64,000 nucleotides of DNA from Enterovirga rhinocerotis (GTDB taxonomy: Bacteria > Pseudomonadota > Alphaproteobacteria > Rhizobiales > Beijerinckiaceae), in NCBI RefSeq assembly GCF_004363955.1, contig NZ_SNZR01000015.1, forward strand, positions 1 to 64,000. The letters are read 5' to 3'. Below, piece by piece: positions 9,221 through 18,232 of the stretch. Within the stretch, counting starts at the first letter, position 1. Every line of letters starts with the position of its first letter. A program made the translations under genes and the position numbers. Under the pieces are notes generated by a model. It was not told where the DNA came from. It did not search any database and saw only the letters and a list, made by a program, of their open reading frames with translations.

Positions 9221-9745
9221 GTGATCCTGGCGGTGGATGTCGACTACGGAACGGCGGGCGGTGCGGTGGCAGCCGGCCTCCTCTTCGACGACTGGGGGGC
9301 GGCACGAGCGGATCGCGTGATCATCAGAACGCTCGACGAGGTGGGGGAGTATCGGCCAGGTCGGTTCTTCGAACGGGAACTGCCCTGCATCCTTGCCGTG
9401 CTGGAGGATGCCGAGGCTCCGGAACTGATCATCGTGGACGGCTATGCGTGGCTCGGCGCGGAGCGAAAGCCGGGGCTGGGTGCCCGGCTTCATGGCCTTG
9501 TCGGATTGCCGGTGATCGGCGTCGCGAAGACGCCTTTTGCCGGTACGCCCGCAGATGCGGCAGTGCTTCGCGGCCGATCCTCCAAACCGCTATTCGTGAC
9601 GGCGGCCGGCATGGACGAGACGCTGGCCCGCGCCCGCGTTGCGGCCATGCATGGTCCGCATCGCGTGCCGACCCTGCTGCGGGCTGTCGATCGCGCCTGC
9701 CGTACCGGCTGGATCGAGCGACAGCCCCATGGTGCTGCTGATTGA
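9221..9745 (+). CDS. Endonuclease V-like protein, divergent
   Basis: Resembles endonuclease V (Nfi), which nicks DNA or RNA near deaminated bases such as inosine. In 174 residues it keeps the acid-rich core: AVDVDYG (Asp 6 or 8), Glu 53 in FERELP, Asp 73 in IVDGY, and GVAKTPFAG. The usual PYIPGFLSFRE region is altered to EYRPGRFFERE, and the DGHG motif becomes DGYA. It is about 45 residues shorter than the Escherichia coli enzyme, mainly at the N-terminus. The start is GTG at 9221 with GGAGG-like sequence upstream. Substrate preference could differ from the classical enzyme. Confidence 0.7.
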   Translation: MILAVDVDYGTAGGAVAAGLLFDDWGAARADRVIIRTLDEVGEYRPGRFFERELPCILAVLEDAEAPELIIVDGYAWLGAERKPGLGARLHGLVGLPVIGVAKTPFAGTPADAAVLRGRSSKPLFVTAAGMDETLARARVAAMHGPHRVPTLLRAVDRACRTGWIERQPHGAAD

Positions 9746-9755
9746 GACATTCCGA

Positions 9756-9787
9756 ATGACGTGAGGCGTTGCGGTCCCTCACGTCAT
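9756..9787. terminator. Bidirectional hairpin terminator
   Basis: Perfect 11-base inverted repeat ATGACGTGAGG with a 10-base loop, lying between the convergent endonuclease V-like and PPK2 genes. The flanks CCGA and TCGG may extend the stem. There is no clear T-run on either side. Confidence 0.55.
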
Positions 9788-9823
9788 CTCGGATCGTCGG
9801 TGCGCCCCGCGCCGCCTCGCGCC

Positions 9824-10741
9824 TCAATAGCGCTGCGGCACGTAGAGTTCGCTCGGCAGCGTGCGGCGTTCGTAATTCGGATCGAACACCCGGTTCGGCA
9901 GCGCGATCTCCTCGTGCGGCACCTCCTCGTAGGGGACGATCGACAGGAGGTGCGAGATGACGTTGAGACGCGCGCGCTTCTTGTCGTTGCCTTCCACGAT
10001 GTTCCAGGGCGCTTCCGGGATGCTGGTGCGCTCGAACATCGCCTCCTTGGCCTTGGTGTACTGCTCCCAGCGCACGCGGGACTGCAGGTCCATCGGCGAA
10101 AGCTTCCACTGCTTGATCGGGTCGTGGATGCGCATGAGGAAGCGCAGCTGCTGCTCCTCGTCGGTGATCGAGAACCAGTACTTCACGAGGATGATGCCGG
10201 AGCGAACGAGCATGCGCTCGAAATCCGGCACGTCGCGGAAGAAGTCCTCGACCTGATTGTCGTCGGCGAAGCCCATCACCCGCTCGACGCCGGCGCGGTT
10301 GTACCAGCTCCGGTCGAACAGCACGATCTCGCCGGCGGCCGGAAGATGCTGCACGTAACGCTGGAAGTACCACTGCGTCTTTTCGCGGTCGGACGGAGCG
10401 GGCAGGGCGACCACCCGGCAGGTGCGCGGATTGACGCGCTGCGTGATGCGCTTGATGGCACCGCCCTTGCCGGCGCTGTCGCGGCCTTCGCACAGGACCA
10501 CCATCTTGAGGCCCTTGTGGCGCACCCAATCCTGCAGCTTCACGAGCTCGCCCTGCAGACGCAGCAGCTCGTTGAAATAGACGTGGCGGTCGATGGTGGT
10601 CTTCTGGCGCTTCGCGAGCAGGGCGCGCAGCTCGGGCGGGACGCGGGCGTCGTCGACCGCCTGCTCCAACTCCTCGTCCATGTCGTCTTCGAGCTCGACC
10701 TCCAGCCAGCTGCGCATCTCGGTATCGGTTACGTCGGTCAT
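9824..10741 (-). CDS. ppk2: Polyphosphate kinase 2 family protein
   Basis: Transfers phosphate between polyphosphate and nucleotides. The 305-residue single-domain protein has Walker A GRDSAGKGGAIKR at about 86-98 and the lid/Walker B region VLFDRSWYNRAGVE, followed by WKLSPMDLQS, all typical of class I PPK2. The start ATG at 10741 has AGGAG at a good distance; an ORF extension upstream lacks this. It lies downstream of livF on the same strand but 151 bases away, so it probably has its own promoter. Confidence 0.92.
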   Translation of the reverse strand: MTDVTDTEMRSWLEVELEDDMDEELEQAVDDARVPPELRALLAKRQKTTIDRHVYFNELLRLQGELVKLQDWVRHKGLKMVVLCEGRDSAGKGGAIKRITQRVNPRTCRVVALPAPSDREKTQWYFQRYVQHLPAAGEIVLFDRSWYNRAGVERVMGFADDNQVEDFFRDVPDFERMLVRSGIILVKYWFSITDEEQQLRFLMRIHDPIKQWKLSPMDLQSRVRWEQYTKAKEAMFERTSIPEAPWNIVEGNDKKRARLNVISHLLSIVPYEEVPHEEIALPNRVFDPNYERRTLPSELYVPQRY

Positions 10742-10892
10742 GTCCCACTCTCCTGAGACCTGACCGGCTAACCGGGCCATGATGCGATTTGGTGACAATG
10801 AAGGCCCGGCGCGCCGAATCCGTGGTCCTGCGGGCGGTTCGGTGCTCTCGTGCGAGCGCGAGGCCGGCCGGCGCGGCCGTGCCGCGTCGCGC

Positions 10893-11606
10893 TCAGCCCA
10901 TCCCGAGATAGACCTTCTGGACCTCGGGATCGTCGGCGAGGTCGCTCGCGGTGCCCGACATCACCGTCCGGCCGACCTGCAGCACATAGGCCCGGTCGGC
11001 GAATTCGAGCGCAAGCTCGACCGATTGCTCGGCGAGGAGGATCGTCAGGCCCTCGCCGTGCAGGCGCTCCAGCGTCTCGTACATGATCTCGACCGTCGCG
11101 GGGGCGAGGCCGAGGCTCGGCTCGTCGAGCATGAGCAGGCGCGGGTCGCTCATCAGCGCGCGGCCGACGGCGAGCATCTGCCGCTCGCCTCCGGACATCG
11201 TGCCCGCGAGCTGGAGCCGCCGTTCGGCGAGACGCGGGAAGATCGCGTAGACGCGCTCGAGCAGCGGCGCGGCCCGGCTCCTGTCGGCGAGCGGGGTCGC
11301 GCCGAGCATCAGGTTGTTCTCGACGCTCTGGCCGACGAAGAGGCGCCAGCCCTCGGGCGACAGGCCGATGCGGCGTGAGACGACCGCATAGGCGGGCTTC
11401 CCGTCGATGCGCTCGCCGGCGAAGGTGATCGAGCCGCCCGAGGCCGGGATCAGCCCCGCCACCGCGTTGAGGGTGGTGGTCTTGCCCGCTCCGTTCGAGC
11501 CGAGCAGGGCGACGACCTCGCCCTCCGCGACGTCGAGCGAGACATCGGCGACGCCGATGAGATCGCCGTAATGGACCTCGAGGTTCCGGATGGAGAGGAG
11601 GGTCAT
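10893..11606 (-). CDS. livF: Branched-chain-type amino acid ABC transporter ATPase LivF
   Basis: Cytoplasmic ATPase of a HAAT-family importer, 237 residues. Walker A GSNGAGKTT, signature MSGGERQMLAVGRAL, Walker B LLMLDEPSLGLAP and the switch histidine region are all present. It is the last gene of the five-gene operon and overlaps livG by four bases, which suggests coupled translation. Confidence 0.93.
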   Translation of the reverse strand: MTLLSIRNLEVHYGDLIGVADVSLDVAEGEVVALLGSNGAGKTTTLNAVAGLIPASGGSITFAGERIDGKPAYAVVSRRIGLSPEGWRLFVGQSVENNLMLGATPLADRSRAAPLLERVYAIFPRLAERRLQLAGTMSGGERQMLAVGRALMSDPRLLMLDEPSLGLAPATVEIMYETLERLHGEGLTILLAEQSVELALEFADRAYVLQVGRTVMSGTASDLADDPEVQKVYLGMG

Positions 11607-12334
11607 GTGCGGCCTCCCGCCCGCGAGGCTCGCTTGCCGAGATAGGCCTCGATCACGGTCGGATCGCCCGTCACTTCGCGGGGCGTGCCGCGCGCGATTT
11701 CGCGGCCCTGATGGAAGACGATCACCCGGTCGGCGAGCGAGTTGATCACCTCCATGATGTGCTCGACGATCACGAGCGTGATCCCCATCCCGTGGATGAC
11801 GCGGACGAGATCGATCGCCGCGCGGACCTCGGTCGGGTTCAGGCCGGCCATGGCCTCGTCGAGGAGGAGGAGCTTCGGCTCCGTGGCGAGGGCGCGGGCG
11901 ATCTCGAGCCGCTTGCGGCCGGGCGTTCCGAGCGTCTTGGCGGGCGTCTGCGCGAGATGCGCCATGTCGACGATGTCGAGGATGCGGCGCGCGCGCTCGC
12001 GTGCCTCGGCCGTGACGGAGGTGCGCAGGAAGGCCCCGATCATGACGTTCTCGAGCACCGTCATGCCCGTGAAGGTCTGCGGCAGCTGGAAGGTGCGCGC
12101 GAGGCCGAGCTCGGCCCTCGCCTCCGGGGAGCGGGTGGTGATGTCCTCGCCGAGGAAGCGGACGCTCCCGGTGGTCGGGGCGAGGTCGCCCGTGAGGCAG
12201 TTGAAGAAGGTCGACTTGCCGGCCCCGTTCGGGCCGATCAGGCCGAGGATCTCGCCCTGCCGCACCTCTGCCGAGACGTCGTCCACGGCCCGAAGCCGGC
12301 CGAAGACCTTGGAGATGCCCGTCGCCTCAAGCAT
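11603..12334 (-). CDS. livG: Branched-chain-type amino acid ABC transporter ATPase LivG
   Basis: Second ATPase of the importer, 243 residues. Walker A GPNGAGKST and Walker B LLLLDEAMAGLNPTE are intact. The signature region reads LGTPGRKRLEIARAL rather than the usual LSYGQQRRLEIARAL, a variant I recall from alphaproteobacterial LivG proteins. Overlaps the end of livM by eight bases. Confidence 0.93.
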   Translation of the reverse strand: MLEATGISKVFGRLRAVDDVSAEVRQGEILGLIGPNGAGKSTFFNCLTGDLAPTTGSVRFLGEDITTRSPEARAELGLARTFQLPQTFTGMTVLENVMIGAFLRTSVTAEARERARRILDIVDMAHLAQTPAKTLGTPGRKRLEIARALATEPKLLLLDEAMAGLNPTEVRAAIDLVRVIHGMGITLVIVEHIMEVINSLADRVIVFHQGREIARGTPREVTGDPTVIEAYLGKRASRAGGRT

Positions 12335-13286
12335 CGTGCTTCTCCGGGGCCTTTCGCGCGGACTGGAAGAGGCCGAGGATGCCGTCCGGCCGGAACCGCG
12401 CGATCAGGACGATGATGGCGCCGTAGAGCACGAAGGTCAGGCCCGCGCCGCGGCCGCCGAGGAGGCTGTTGGAAATCTCCTCGAGCGGCACCAGGATGGC
12501 GGCTCCGACGAGCGGGCCGAACAGGAGCCCCGCGCCGCCGAGTGCGGCCATGATCAGCATCTTCACCGAGATCAGGATGCCGAGCCCCGATTCCGGGTCC
12601 ACGAACTGGAACATCAGCGCGTAGAGCGAGCCGGCGACGCTCGTGAGCCCCGCCGAGAGGAGATAGGCGATCAGCTTCACCCGCGGTGCGCGCGCGCCGA
12701 GGGAGCGCGCCGCCTTCTCGCTGTCGCGGATCGCGCGCAGGTAGAAGCCGATCCGGCTGCGCTCCATCCACCAGGTGATGCCGAGCGTGATCACGAGAAC
12801 GGCGAGGAAGAGATAGTAATACGGCACCGAGGAGATGAAGGAGAGGTCGAGCCAAGTGCGCGGCACCGTCGGCCCCGACAATCCCACGGCGGCGCCGAGG
12901 AACTCCGTATTCGTCGTCACGAGCCGTGCGAGTTCGGCGACCGCGATCGTCGCCATGCTGAAATAGTGCCCGGACAGGCGCAGCGTCGGCGTGCCGATGA
13001 TCGCCGCGATCCCTACCGCGGCCGCGATGCCGAGCGGCATCCCGAGCACGGGCGGCAGTCCGGTATGCGTGAACAGGGCGAGCGAGGCATAGGCGCCGCA
13101 GCCGAAGAACACGACATGGCCGACCGAGATCTGGCCGGCATAGCCGCCGACGATGTTCCAGGCCGAGGCCGCGATCGCATAGAGGAGGACCAGGGCGCCG
13201 AGGCGCTGCTGGAAGGGCGTCGTGAAGACGAGCGGATAGGCGAGGAGGAGAACGGCCGTGATGCCCGGCCACAGAAGCTTCTTCAT
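12327..13286 (-). CDS. livM: Branched-chain-type amino acid ABC transporter permease LivM
   Basis: Integral membrane permease of 319 residues with a chain of hydrophobic segments and the LivM family stretch AASAWNIVGGYAGQISVGHV near the front. The conserved EAA-like cytoplasmic loop includes RIGFYLRAIRDSEKAARSLG. It starts seven bases after livH and pairs with it to form the membrane channel. Confidence 0.93.
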   Translation of the reverse strand: MKKLLWPGITAVLLLAYPLVFTTPFQQRLGALVLLYAIAASAWNIVGGYAGQISVGHVVFFGCGAYASLALFTHTGLPPVLGMPLGIAAAVGIAAIIGTPTLRLSGHYFSMATIAVAELARLVTTNTEFLGAAVGLSGPTVPRTWLDLSFISSVPYYYLFLAVLVITLGITWWMERSRIGFYLRAIRDSEKAARSLGARAPRVKLIAYLLSAGLTSVAGSLYALMFQFVDPESGLGILISVKMLIMAALGGAGLLFGPLVGAAILVPLEEISNSLLGGRGAGLTFVLYGAIIVLIARFRPDGILGLFQSARKAPEKHDA

Positions 13287-13293
13287 GGCCGGA

Positions 13294-14157
13294 TCACGAC
13301 TTGCCCATCAGGCCCTGCGGCCGGAACCACAGGACGAAGATGAAGAGGATGTAGACGACCACGTCCTTCCACACGCCGCCGATCCAATAGGCCGAGAGCG
13401 ATTCGATCAGCCCGATCAGCAGCCCCGCCACGAGCGCGCCGGGAACCGAGCCGAAGCCGCCGAGGGCGACGGTGACGAAGGCGATGATGGCGAGGGTCTC
13501 GCCGACGGTCGGCGAGATGTAGAAGAAGGTCGCGATGAGCGCGCCCGCGATGCCCGTCGCGCCCGCGGCGATGCCCCAGGCGATCGCCTGCATGTAATCG
13601 GGCCGGATGCCCATCAGCTGGGCCGCGGTCGCGTCCTCCGAGACGGCCAGCATCTTGGAGCCCAGCGAGGTGCGGGTGAGCAGCAGGTGCAGCCCTGCCG
13701 TCACGAGCAGCGCGACGATCCCCGCGACGACCCGCGAGGCCTGCAGCCGGATGCCGAAGATCTCGTAGGTGCCGCCGACGAGATTGTCGGGCAGCGACAG
13801 GAAGTTCGCGCCCGCCGCGCCGAACATCGAATAGCGCAGCAGGAGGGCGAGCCCGAAGGTGCCGAGGATCTGCGCGATCATCGGCCCCCGCATGACGTGT
13901 CGGACGAGAAGGAAATAGGCGAGGATGCCGATGGTCGCGAGCGAGACCGCCGCGATCGGAACCGAGGCGAGCGGGCCGCCTCCGAGCAGCACATAGACGA
14001 CGTAGGCGATGTACATCGCCACCATGACGAAGTCGCCATGGGCGAAGTTCACGACGTTCATCATGCCCCAGATCAACGTGAGGCCGGATGAGAACAGGGC
14101 GTAGATCGCGCCGAGCAGAAGTCCGCCGACGATCACCTGGACGAGGGTTGCGCTCAT
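13294..14157 (-). CDS. livH: Branched-chain-type amino acid ABC transporter permease LivH
   Basis: Integral membrane permease of 287 residues. ALFSSGLTLIWGMMNVVNFA followed by HGDFVM is the LivH family signature, and the loop TSLGSKMLAVSEDATAAQLM carries the ATPase-contact region. It lies 121 bases after the binding-protein gene; that gap holds a palindromic repeat that may lower downstream expression relative to livK. Confidence 0.93.
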   Translation of the reverse strand: MSATLVQVIVGGLLLGAIYALFSSGLTLIWGMMNVVNFAHGDFVMVAMYIAYVVYVLLGGGPLASVPIAAVSLATIGILAYFLLVRHVMRGPMIAQILGTFGLALLLRYSMFGAAGANFLSLPDNLVGGTYEIFGIRLQASRVVAGIVALLVTAGLHLLLTRTSLGSKMLAVSEDATAAQLMGIRPDYMQAIAWGIAAGATGIAGALIATFFYISPTVGETLAIIAFVTVALGGFGSVPGALVAGLLIGLIESLSAYWIGGVWKDVVVYILFIFVLWFRPQGLMGKS

Positions 14158-14177
14158 GATGCGAAACGCCCGATCAT

Positions 14178-14262
14178 GTCGTTGCGAGCAGGCAGCGCCG
14201 ACGAAGCAACCCGACCGCCATGGCGTCGGCTTCCGGGTCGCTTCGCTTCGCTCGCAAGGACG
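14178..14262. repeat. Interspersed palindromic repeat, copy 2
   Basis: CGTTGCGAGCAGGCAGCGCCG plus ACGAAGCAACCCG is mirrored by CGGGTCGCTTCGCTTCGCTC followed by GCAAGGACG. The arms match copy 1 at 6010-6097 in order and sequence. It sits between livK and livH. Confidence 0.7.
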
Positions 14263-14278
14263 ATGCGGAGCGTGCTCC

Positions 14279-15535
14279 TCACTTCTCCCACGCCTTGTAG
14301 GGCAGCTTCAGCTCGGCCGTGGCGCTCTCCTTCGGCCACACGGCGACGTATTGATCGCCCTGGGCCTGGATCAGCATCGCCGAGGCCAGGATGTTCTGGC
14401 CCTTGGCGTCGAACTTGATGCCCTTGTAGCCCATCATCAGCTGGTTCGGCTTGAGATCCGTCGCCTTGAGGGCGGCCTGCAGCTTGGCGGGCTCGGTCGA
14501 GCCGGCGCGGTTGACGGCCTCGGCGAGGGCGAGGAAGCCCTGCATGACCCGGCCCGACGTGTCGTCGAGATCGTTGCCGGTCTTCTTCTTATACATCTCG
14601 TTGATCAGGAAGGTCGGCGAGCCTGGCTTGCCGATGTCCCAGGCCGAACGGTTGATCACGCCCTGCGCGATGGGCCCGACCGTGCGGAGATAGGACGCGT
14701 CCGAGAAGCCCGAATTGTCGCCGATCAGGATCGGCGGCTTGTAGCCCAGCGCCTGCATCGTCTTGGTGAAGAGGATGGCGTCCGAGGTGTAGCTGATGAA
14801 GATCGCCGCGTCGGGCTTGGCGTCCTTCAGCTGGAGCACCTGGGACTGCACGTCGGTGGTGTTCGCGCTGTAGGGGATCACCATCGAGACGTTGAAGCCG
14901 CCGGCCTTGGCGGTGTCGCCGACGACCTTGGCGATGGAGGTGCCGTATTCCGTGTTCTCGTTCACGATGACGAGGTTGTCGATCTTCATCCCCTTCGCCT
15001 TCATCTCCTTGAGGAAGGAGACGTAGACATCAGCGATGTCGGAGGCGATCGGGGTGGTGCGGAAGAACCACTTGAAGCCGCGCTCGGTGAGGTTCGCGGC
15101 GACCGATTCGCCGGTCATGAAGGGGATGCCGTAGCGCTCGGCGATGGCGCTCGCCGTCGTGGTGATGCCCGACTGGTAGGCACCGTGCAGCGCGACGACC
15201 TTCTCCTCCGTGATGAGGCGAAGCGCCTGGTTCTGGCCGGCGGCCGGTGTCCCCTGGTTGTCCGCGAAGACGACTTCGACCTTGGCACCCTTCAGGTTCG
15301 GCAGGCCCGTGCCCTTGGCGAGGGTGATGTCGCCGAGTTCGGGATGGTCGTTGTTGATGATGTCGACCGCGAGTTCGATCGCGGCCTTGGCCGATGTTCC
15401 CGCGCTCGCGGCATTGCCGGAGAGCGGATAGATCGCGCCGATCTTGACGGTCTGCTGGGCGAAGGCGCCACCGCTCAAGCCGGCGGCGAGCAGGGACGCG
15501 ACGGCAAGCGCCGCCCAAGGGCTTCGTTTCATCAT
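14279..15535 (-). CDS. livK: Periplasmic substrate-binding protein of the Liv-type ABC transporter
   Basis: Secreted binding protein of 418 residues with a Sec signal peptide (MKRSPWAALAVASLLAAG up to AFAQQ). After cleavage it begins TVKIGAIYPLSGNAAS, the standard start of a peripla_BP_6 domain. The ligand is not readable; this clan includes binders of branched-chain amino acids, amides, urea and aromatic acids, so livK is used for position only. It has a strong GGGGAGG ribosome site and is the first gene of the operon. Confidence 0.88.
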   Translation of the reverse strand: MMKRSPWAALAVASLLAAGLSGGAFAQQTVKIGAIYPLSGNAASAGTSAKAAIELAVDIINNDHPELGDITLAKGTGLPNLKGAKVEVVFADNQGTPAAGQNQALRLITEEKVVALHGAYQSGITTTASAIAERYGIPFMTGESVAANLTERGFKWFFRTTPIASDIADVYVSFLKEMKAKGMKIDNLVIVNENTEYGTSIAKVVGDTAKAGGFNVSMVIPYSANTTDVQSQVLQLKDAKPDAAIFISYTSDAILFTKTMQALGYKPPILIGDNSGFSDASYLRTVGPIAQGVINRSAWDIGKPGSPTFLINEMYKKKTGNDLDDTSGRVMQGFLALAEAVNRAGSTEPAKLQAALKATDLKPNQLMMGYKGIKFDAKGQNILASAMLIQAQGDQYVAVWPKESATAELKLPYKAWEK

Positions 15536-15662
15536 GGAATCCTCCCCGTCGCCCGGCCTTTGCGGCTCGTTTGGCGCGATGCGTCAGATTGTCAGACGGC
15601 CGGGCGAAAGCCAAGCCGGATCTGCGCCAAAATCGATGATTCCCGCGCCATTCGGGGGCGGC

Positions 15663-16925
15663 TCAGGCCCCCCGCAGGCGCCGCAGGTTGCCGTGCCCGA
15701 GATCGGCCACGTCGCGCAGGCCGAGGAGGGCGAGATCGCGGTCGATCTCCTCCGACAGGATGTTGATGCCGTGCGTGACGCCCCGCTGCCCGCCGATCGC
15801 CGCGGCGCAAAGGAAGGGCCTGCCGACAAAGACGAATTTCGCCCCGAGGGCGAGCGCCTTCAGCACATCCGTGCCGCGGCGGACGCCCCCGTCGAGCATC
15901 ACGACCATGTTGCCGGCGAGGTCGGCGATCTCGGGCAGGACCCGCAGCGCCGAGACCGCGTAGTCGAGCTGCCGCCCGCCATGGTTCGAGAGGATGATGC
16001 CGTCCGCCCCGTGCTCGCGCGCGAGGCGAGCATCCTCGGGCGACAGGATGCCCTTCACGACGAGATTGCCCTTCCAGCGCCGCCGGATGAGCGCGAGATG
16101 CTCCCAGGACAGCTGATCGCGCGCGCCGACCTCGCGAACGAGGTTCTTCGACAGGATCGGCGGGCCGCGATGGGCATCCATGTTCTCGAAATGCGGCATG
16201 CCGTGTTTCCGGATCGTGCGGAGCCACGTGCCGAACAGCCAGCCGGGATGGGACAGAGAATCCCAGGCGAGCCGCGGCGTGATCTTGAGCGGCATGGAAT
16301 AGCCCGAACGCACGTTGTTCTCGCGGTTGGCCGGGACCGGGATGTCCACCGTGAGGACGAAGGTCTCGAACTTCGCCGCCTCGACGCGGTCGACGAGCTG
16401 GCGGATGCGCTCCGGCTCGCCGGGCTGATAGGCCTGGTACCAGTGGCAATGCGCCTTGCGGATGTCCTCCATGCGGATCAGCGAGGAGGCGCTCATGATC
16501 ATCGGCAGGTTCGCCATGGCGGCCGCGCCGGCGAGGACGAGGTCGCCGCGATAGGCGGCGAGGGCCGAGGCGCCCATCGGCGCGATGCCGAACGGCGCCG
16601 CGTATTCGCGGCCGAACAGGGTGACGGCCTGGTTGCGGCCGGAGACGTTCGCGAGATAGCGCGGCAGGAATCCCCATTCGGCGAAGGCGTCGAAATTGTC
16701 GCGCAGGGCCGAATCGGTTTCGGCCGCTCCCGCGATGAAGCCGTAGACCGAACGGGGCAGGAAGCGGCGCGCGGCGTCCTCGAAGTCCTTCAGCGCCAGC
16801 ACCTGACGCAACCGGCGGGGGAGGGGGCTCGGCGTCGGCTTCGCGGTCGCGCTCTCCGTCGGCGGCGCCACCAGCCCGGCCGTCGAGGTCGCCCGTCCCT
16901 CGAGATCTCCCGCGCTCGACGTCAT
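15663..16925 (-). CDS. FMN-dependent alpha-hydroxy-acid oxidase or dehydrogenase
   Basis: Oxidises an alpha-hydroxy acid such as lactate or glycolate using FMN. The 420-residue product has the front domain RSVYGFIAGAAETD, FMN contacts around APMGASAL and SASSL, the catalytic His-Arg pair in SNHGGRQLD, and the phosphate-binding LDGGVRRGTDVLKAL. The ATG at 16925 is preceded by GGGAGGATGGA; the open frame upstream is ignored. There is an unusual proline/threonine-rich leader of about 37 residues before the fold. It is divergent from the quinone oxidoreductase-like gene. Confidence 0.9.
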   Translation of the reverse strand: MTSSAGDLEGRATSTAGLVAPPTESATAKPTPSPLPRRLRQVLALKDFEDAARRFLPRSVYGFIAGAAETDSALRDNFDAFAEWGFLPRYLANVSGRNQAVTLFGREYAAPFGIAPMGASALAAYRGDLVLAGAAAMANLPMIMSASSLIRMEDIRKAHCHWYQAYQPGEPERIRQLVDRVEAAKFETFVLTVDIPVPANRENNVRSGYSMPLKITPRLAWDSLSHPGWLFGTWLRTIRKHGMPHFENMDAHRGPPILSKNLVREVGARDQLSWEHLALIRRRWKGNLVVKGILSPEDARLAREHGADGIILSNHGGRQLDYAVSALRVLPEIADLAGNMVVMLDGGVRRGTDVLKALALGAKFVFVGRPFLCAAAIGGQRGVTHGINILSEEIDRDLALLGLRDVADLGHGNLRRLRGA

Positions 16926-17135
16926 TCCATCCTCCCTGGCCCGGCCGCGTTGCTCGCGGCCGCCATGTCCGTTCCGCGGCGTGGTCGAGCCGTGGCGCGG
17001 CACCGCCCGGCCGCGAGCGCGAGAAACCTCATCGGAGATGCCGAGGCAAGCGTATCCGCGCCGACTTGACATGCTTTGGCCACGCTGGCCGGTAGCCCTG
17101 GACGGCCGGCATGCGGCTGCACGGAGGAGACCTGA

Positions 17136-18137
17136 GTGAAGGCGATCATCAGCAATGCCCCGGGTGGGCCGGCCACGCTCGTGATGACGGAGGTGCCGGA
17201 GCCGGTGCCGGGACCGGGCGAGGTGCGGATCCGGGTCGCGGCGGTCGGGGTCAATTATCCGGACGTGCTGATCATCGAGGACAAGTATCAGGTGAAGCCG
17301 CCGCGGCCGTTCTCGCCCGGCGCCGAGTTCGCCGGAACGGTCGAGGCGCTGGGCGATGGCGTGACCGAACTGGCGCTCGGCGATCGTGTCCTCGCCATGA
17401 CCGGCTCCGGCGGCATGGCCGAGAAGGCGATCGCCCAGGCCGGCCGCTGCGTGAAGATCCCGGACGCGATGCCGCTCGACGAGGCGGCGGCCTTTCTGAT
17501 GACCTATGGCACCTCGCAGCATGCGCTCGTCGACCGGGGGCGGCTGAAGGCGGGCGACACGCTGCTCGTCCTCGGTGCGGCCGGCGGCGTCGGGCTCGCA
17601 GCGGTGGAGATCGGGGCCGCGAAGGGAGCGCGCGTGATCGCCGCCGTCTCCTCCGAGGACAAGCTGGCTCTCGCCAAGAGCCGCGGCGCCGCGGACGGGT
17701 TCGTCTATCCGCCCGGACCCTTCGACAGAGACGGCCAGAAGGCCCTCGCCGACGCCTTCAAGGTCGCCTGCGGCAAGAGCGGAGCGGACGTCATCTACGA
17801 CCCGGTCGGCGGCGATTATGCGGAACCGGCTCTTCGCTCGATCGGCTGGCGGGGACGCTATCTCGTCATCGGCTTTCCGGCCGGGATTCCGCGCGTGCCG
17901 CTGAACCTCGCTCTCCTCAAGGGCTGCGAGATCGTGGGCGTCTTCTGGGGCGGCTTCGTCGAGCGCGAACCCGAGGGCCATGCGGACTCGCTGGCCGATC
18001 TCTTCCGCCTGTACGAGGCCGGCAAGATCAGGCCGGAGATCTCCGAGCGCTATCCGCTGGAGAAGGCGGGCGACGCCATCGCGGCGCTGGCCGCGCGCAA
18101 GGCGAAGGGCAAGATCGTCGTGACCGTCTCGTCGTGA
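17136..18137 (+). CDS. NADPH:quinone oxidoreductase family protein
   Basis: Zinc-free medium-chain dehydrogenase of the quinone oxidoreductase group, 333 residues. GVNYPDVLIIEDKYQVKPP is the family front, PGAEFAGTV the substrate-side loop and LGAAGGVGLAAVEIG the NADPH-binding Rossmann turn. No structural-zinc Cys cluster is seen. GTG start with GGAGGAGACC upstream. A candidate -35 TTGACA lies at 17065-17070, but no good -10 element follows. Confidence 0.87.
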   Translation: MKAIISNAPGGPATLVMTEVPEPVPGPGEVRIRVAAVGVNYPDVLIIEDKYQVKPPRPFSPGAEFAGTVEALGDGVTELALGDRVLAMTGSGGMAEKAIAQAGRCVKIPDAMPLDEAAAFLMTYGTSQHALVDRGRLKAGDTLLVLGAAGGVGLAAVEIGAAKGARVIAAVSSEDKLALAKSRGAADGFVYPPGPFDRDGQKALADAFKVACGKSGADVIYDPVGGDYAEPALRSIGWRGRYLVIGFPAGIPRVPLNLALLKGCEIVGVFWGGFVEREPEGHADSLADLFRLYEAGKIRPEISERYPLEKAGDAIAALAARKAKGKIVVTVSS

Positions 18138-18232
18138 CGGCCGAGAGGTAACGGCCGCCCGCGCGCCCTCCGCCCGCCCCGATCGGGGGCGAGCGGATCG
18201 GGGAACCGATCGTCCCGTCCAGCGCTTGCTAG

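Noticed and set aside
15536-15662. A riboswitch before livK
   Set aside because: No recognisable aptamer motif; only a ribosome site and GC-rich sequence are visible.
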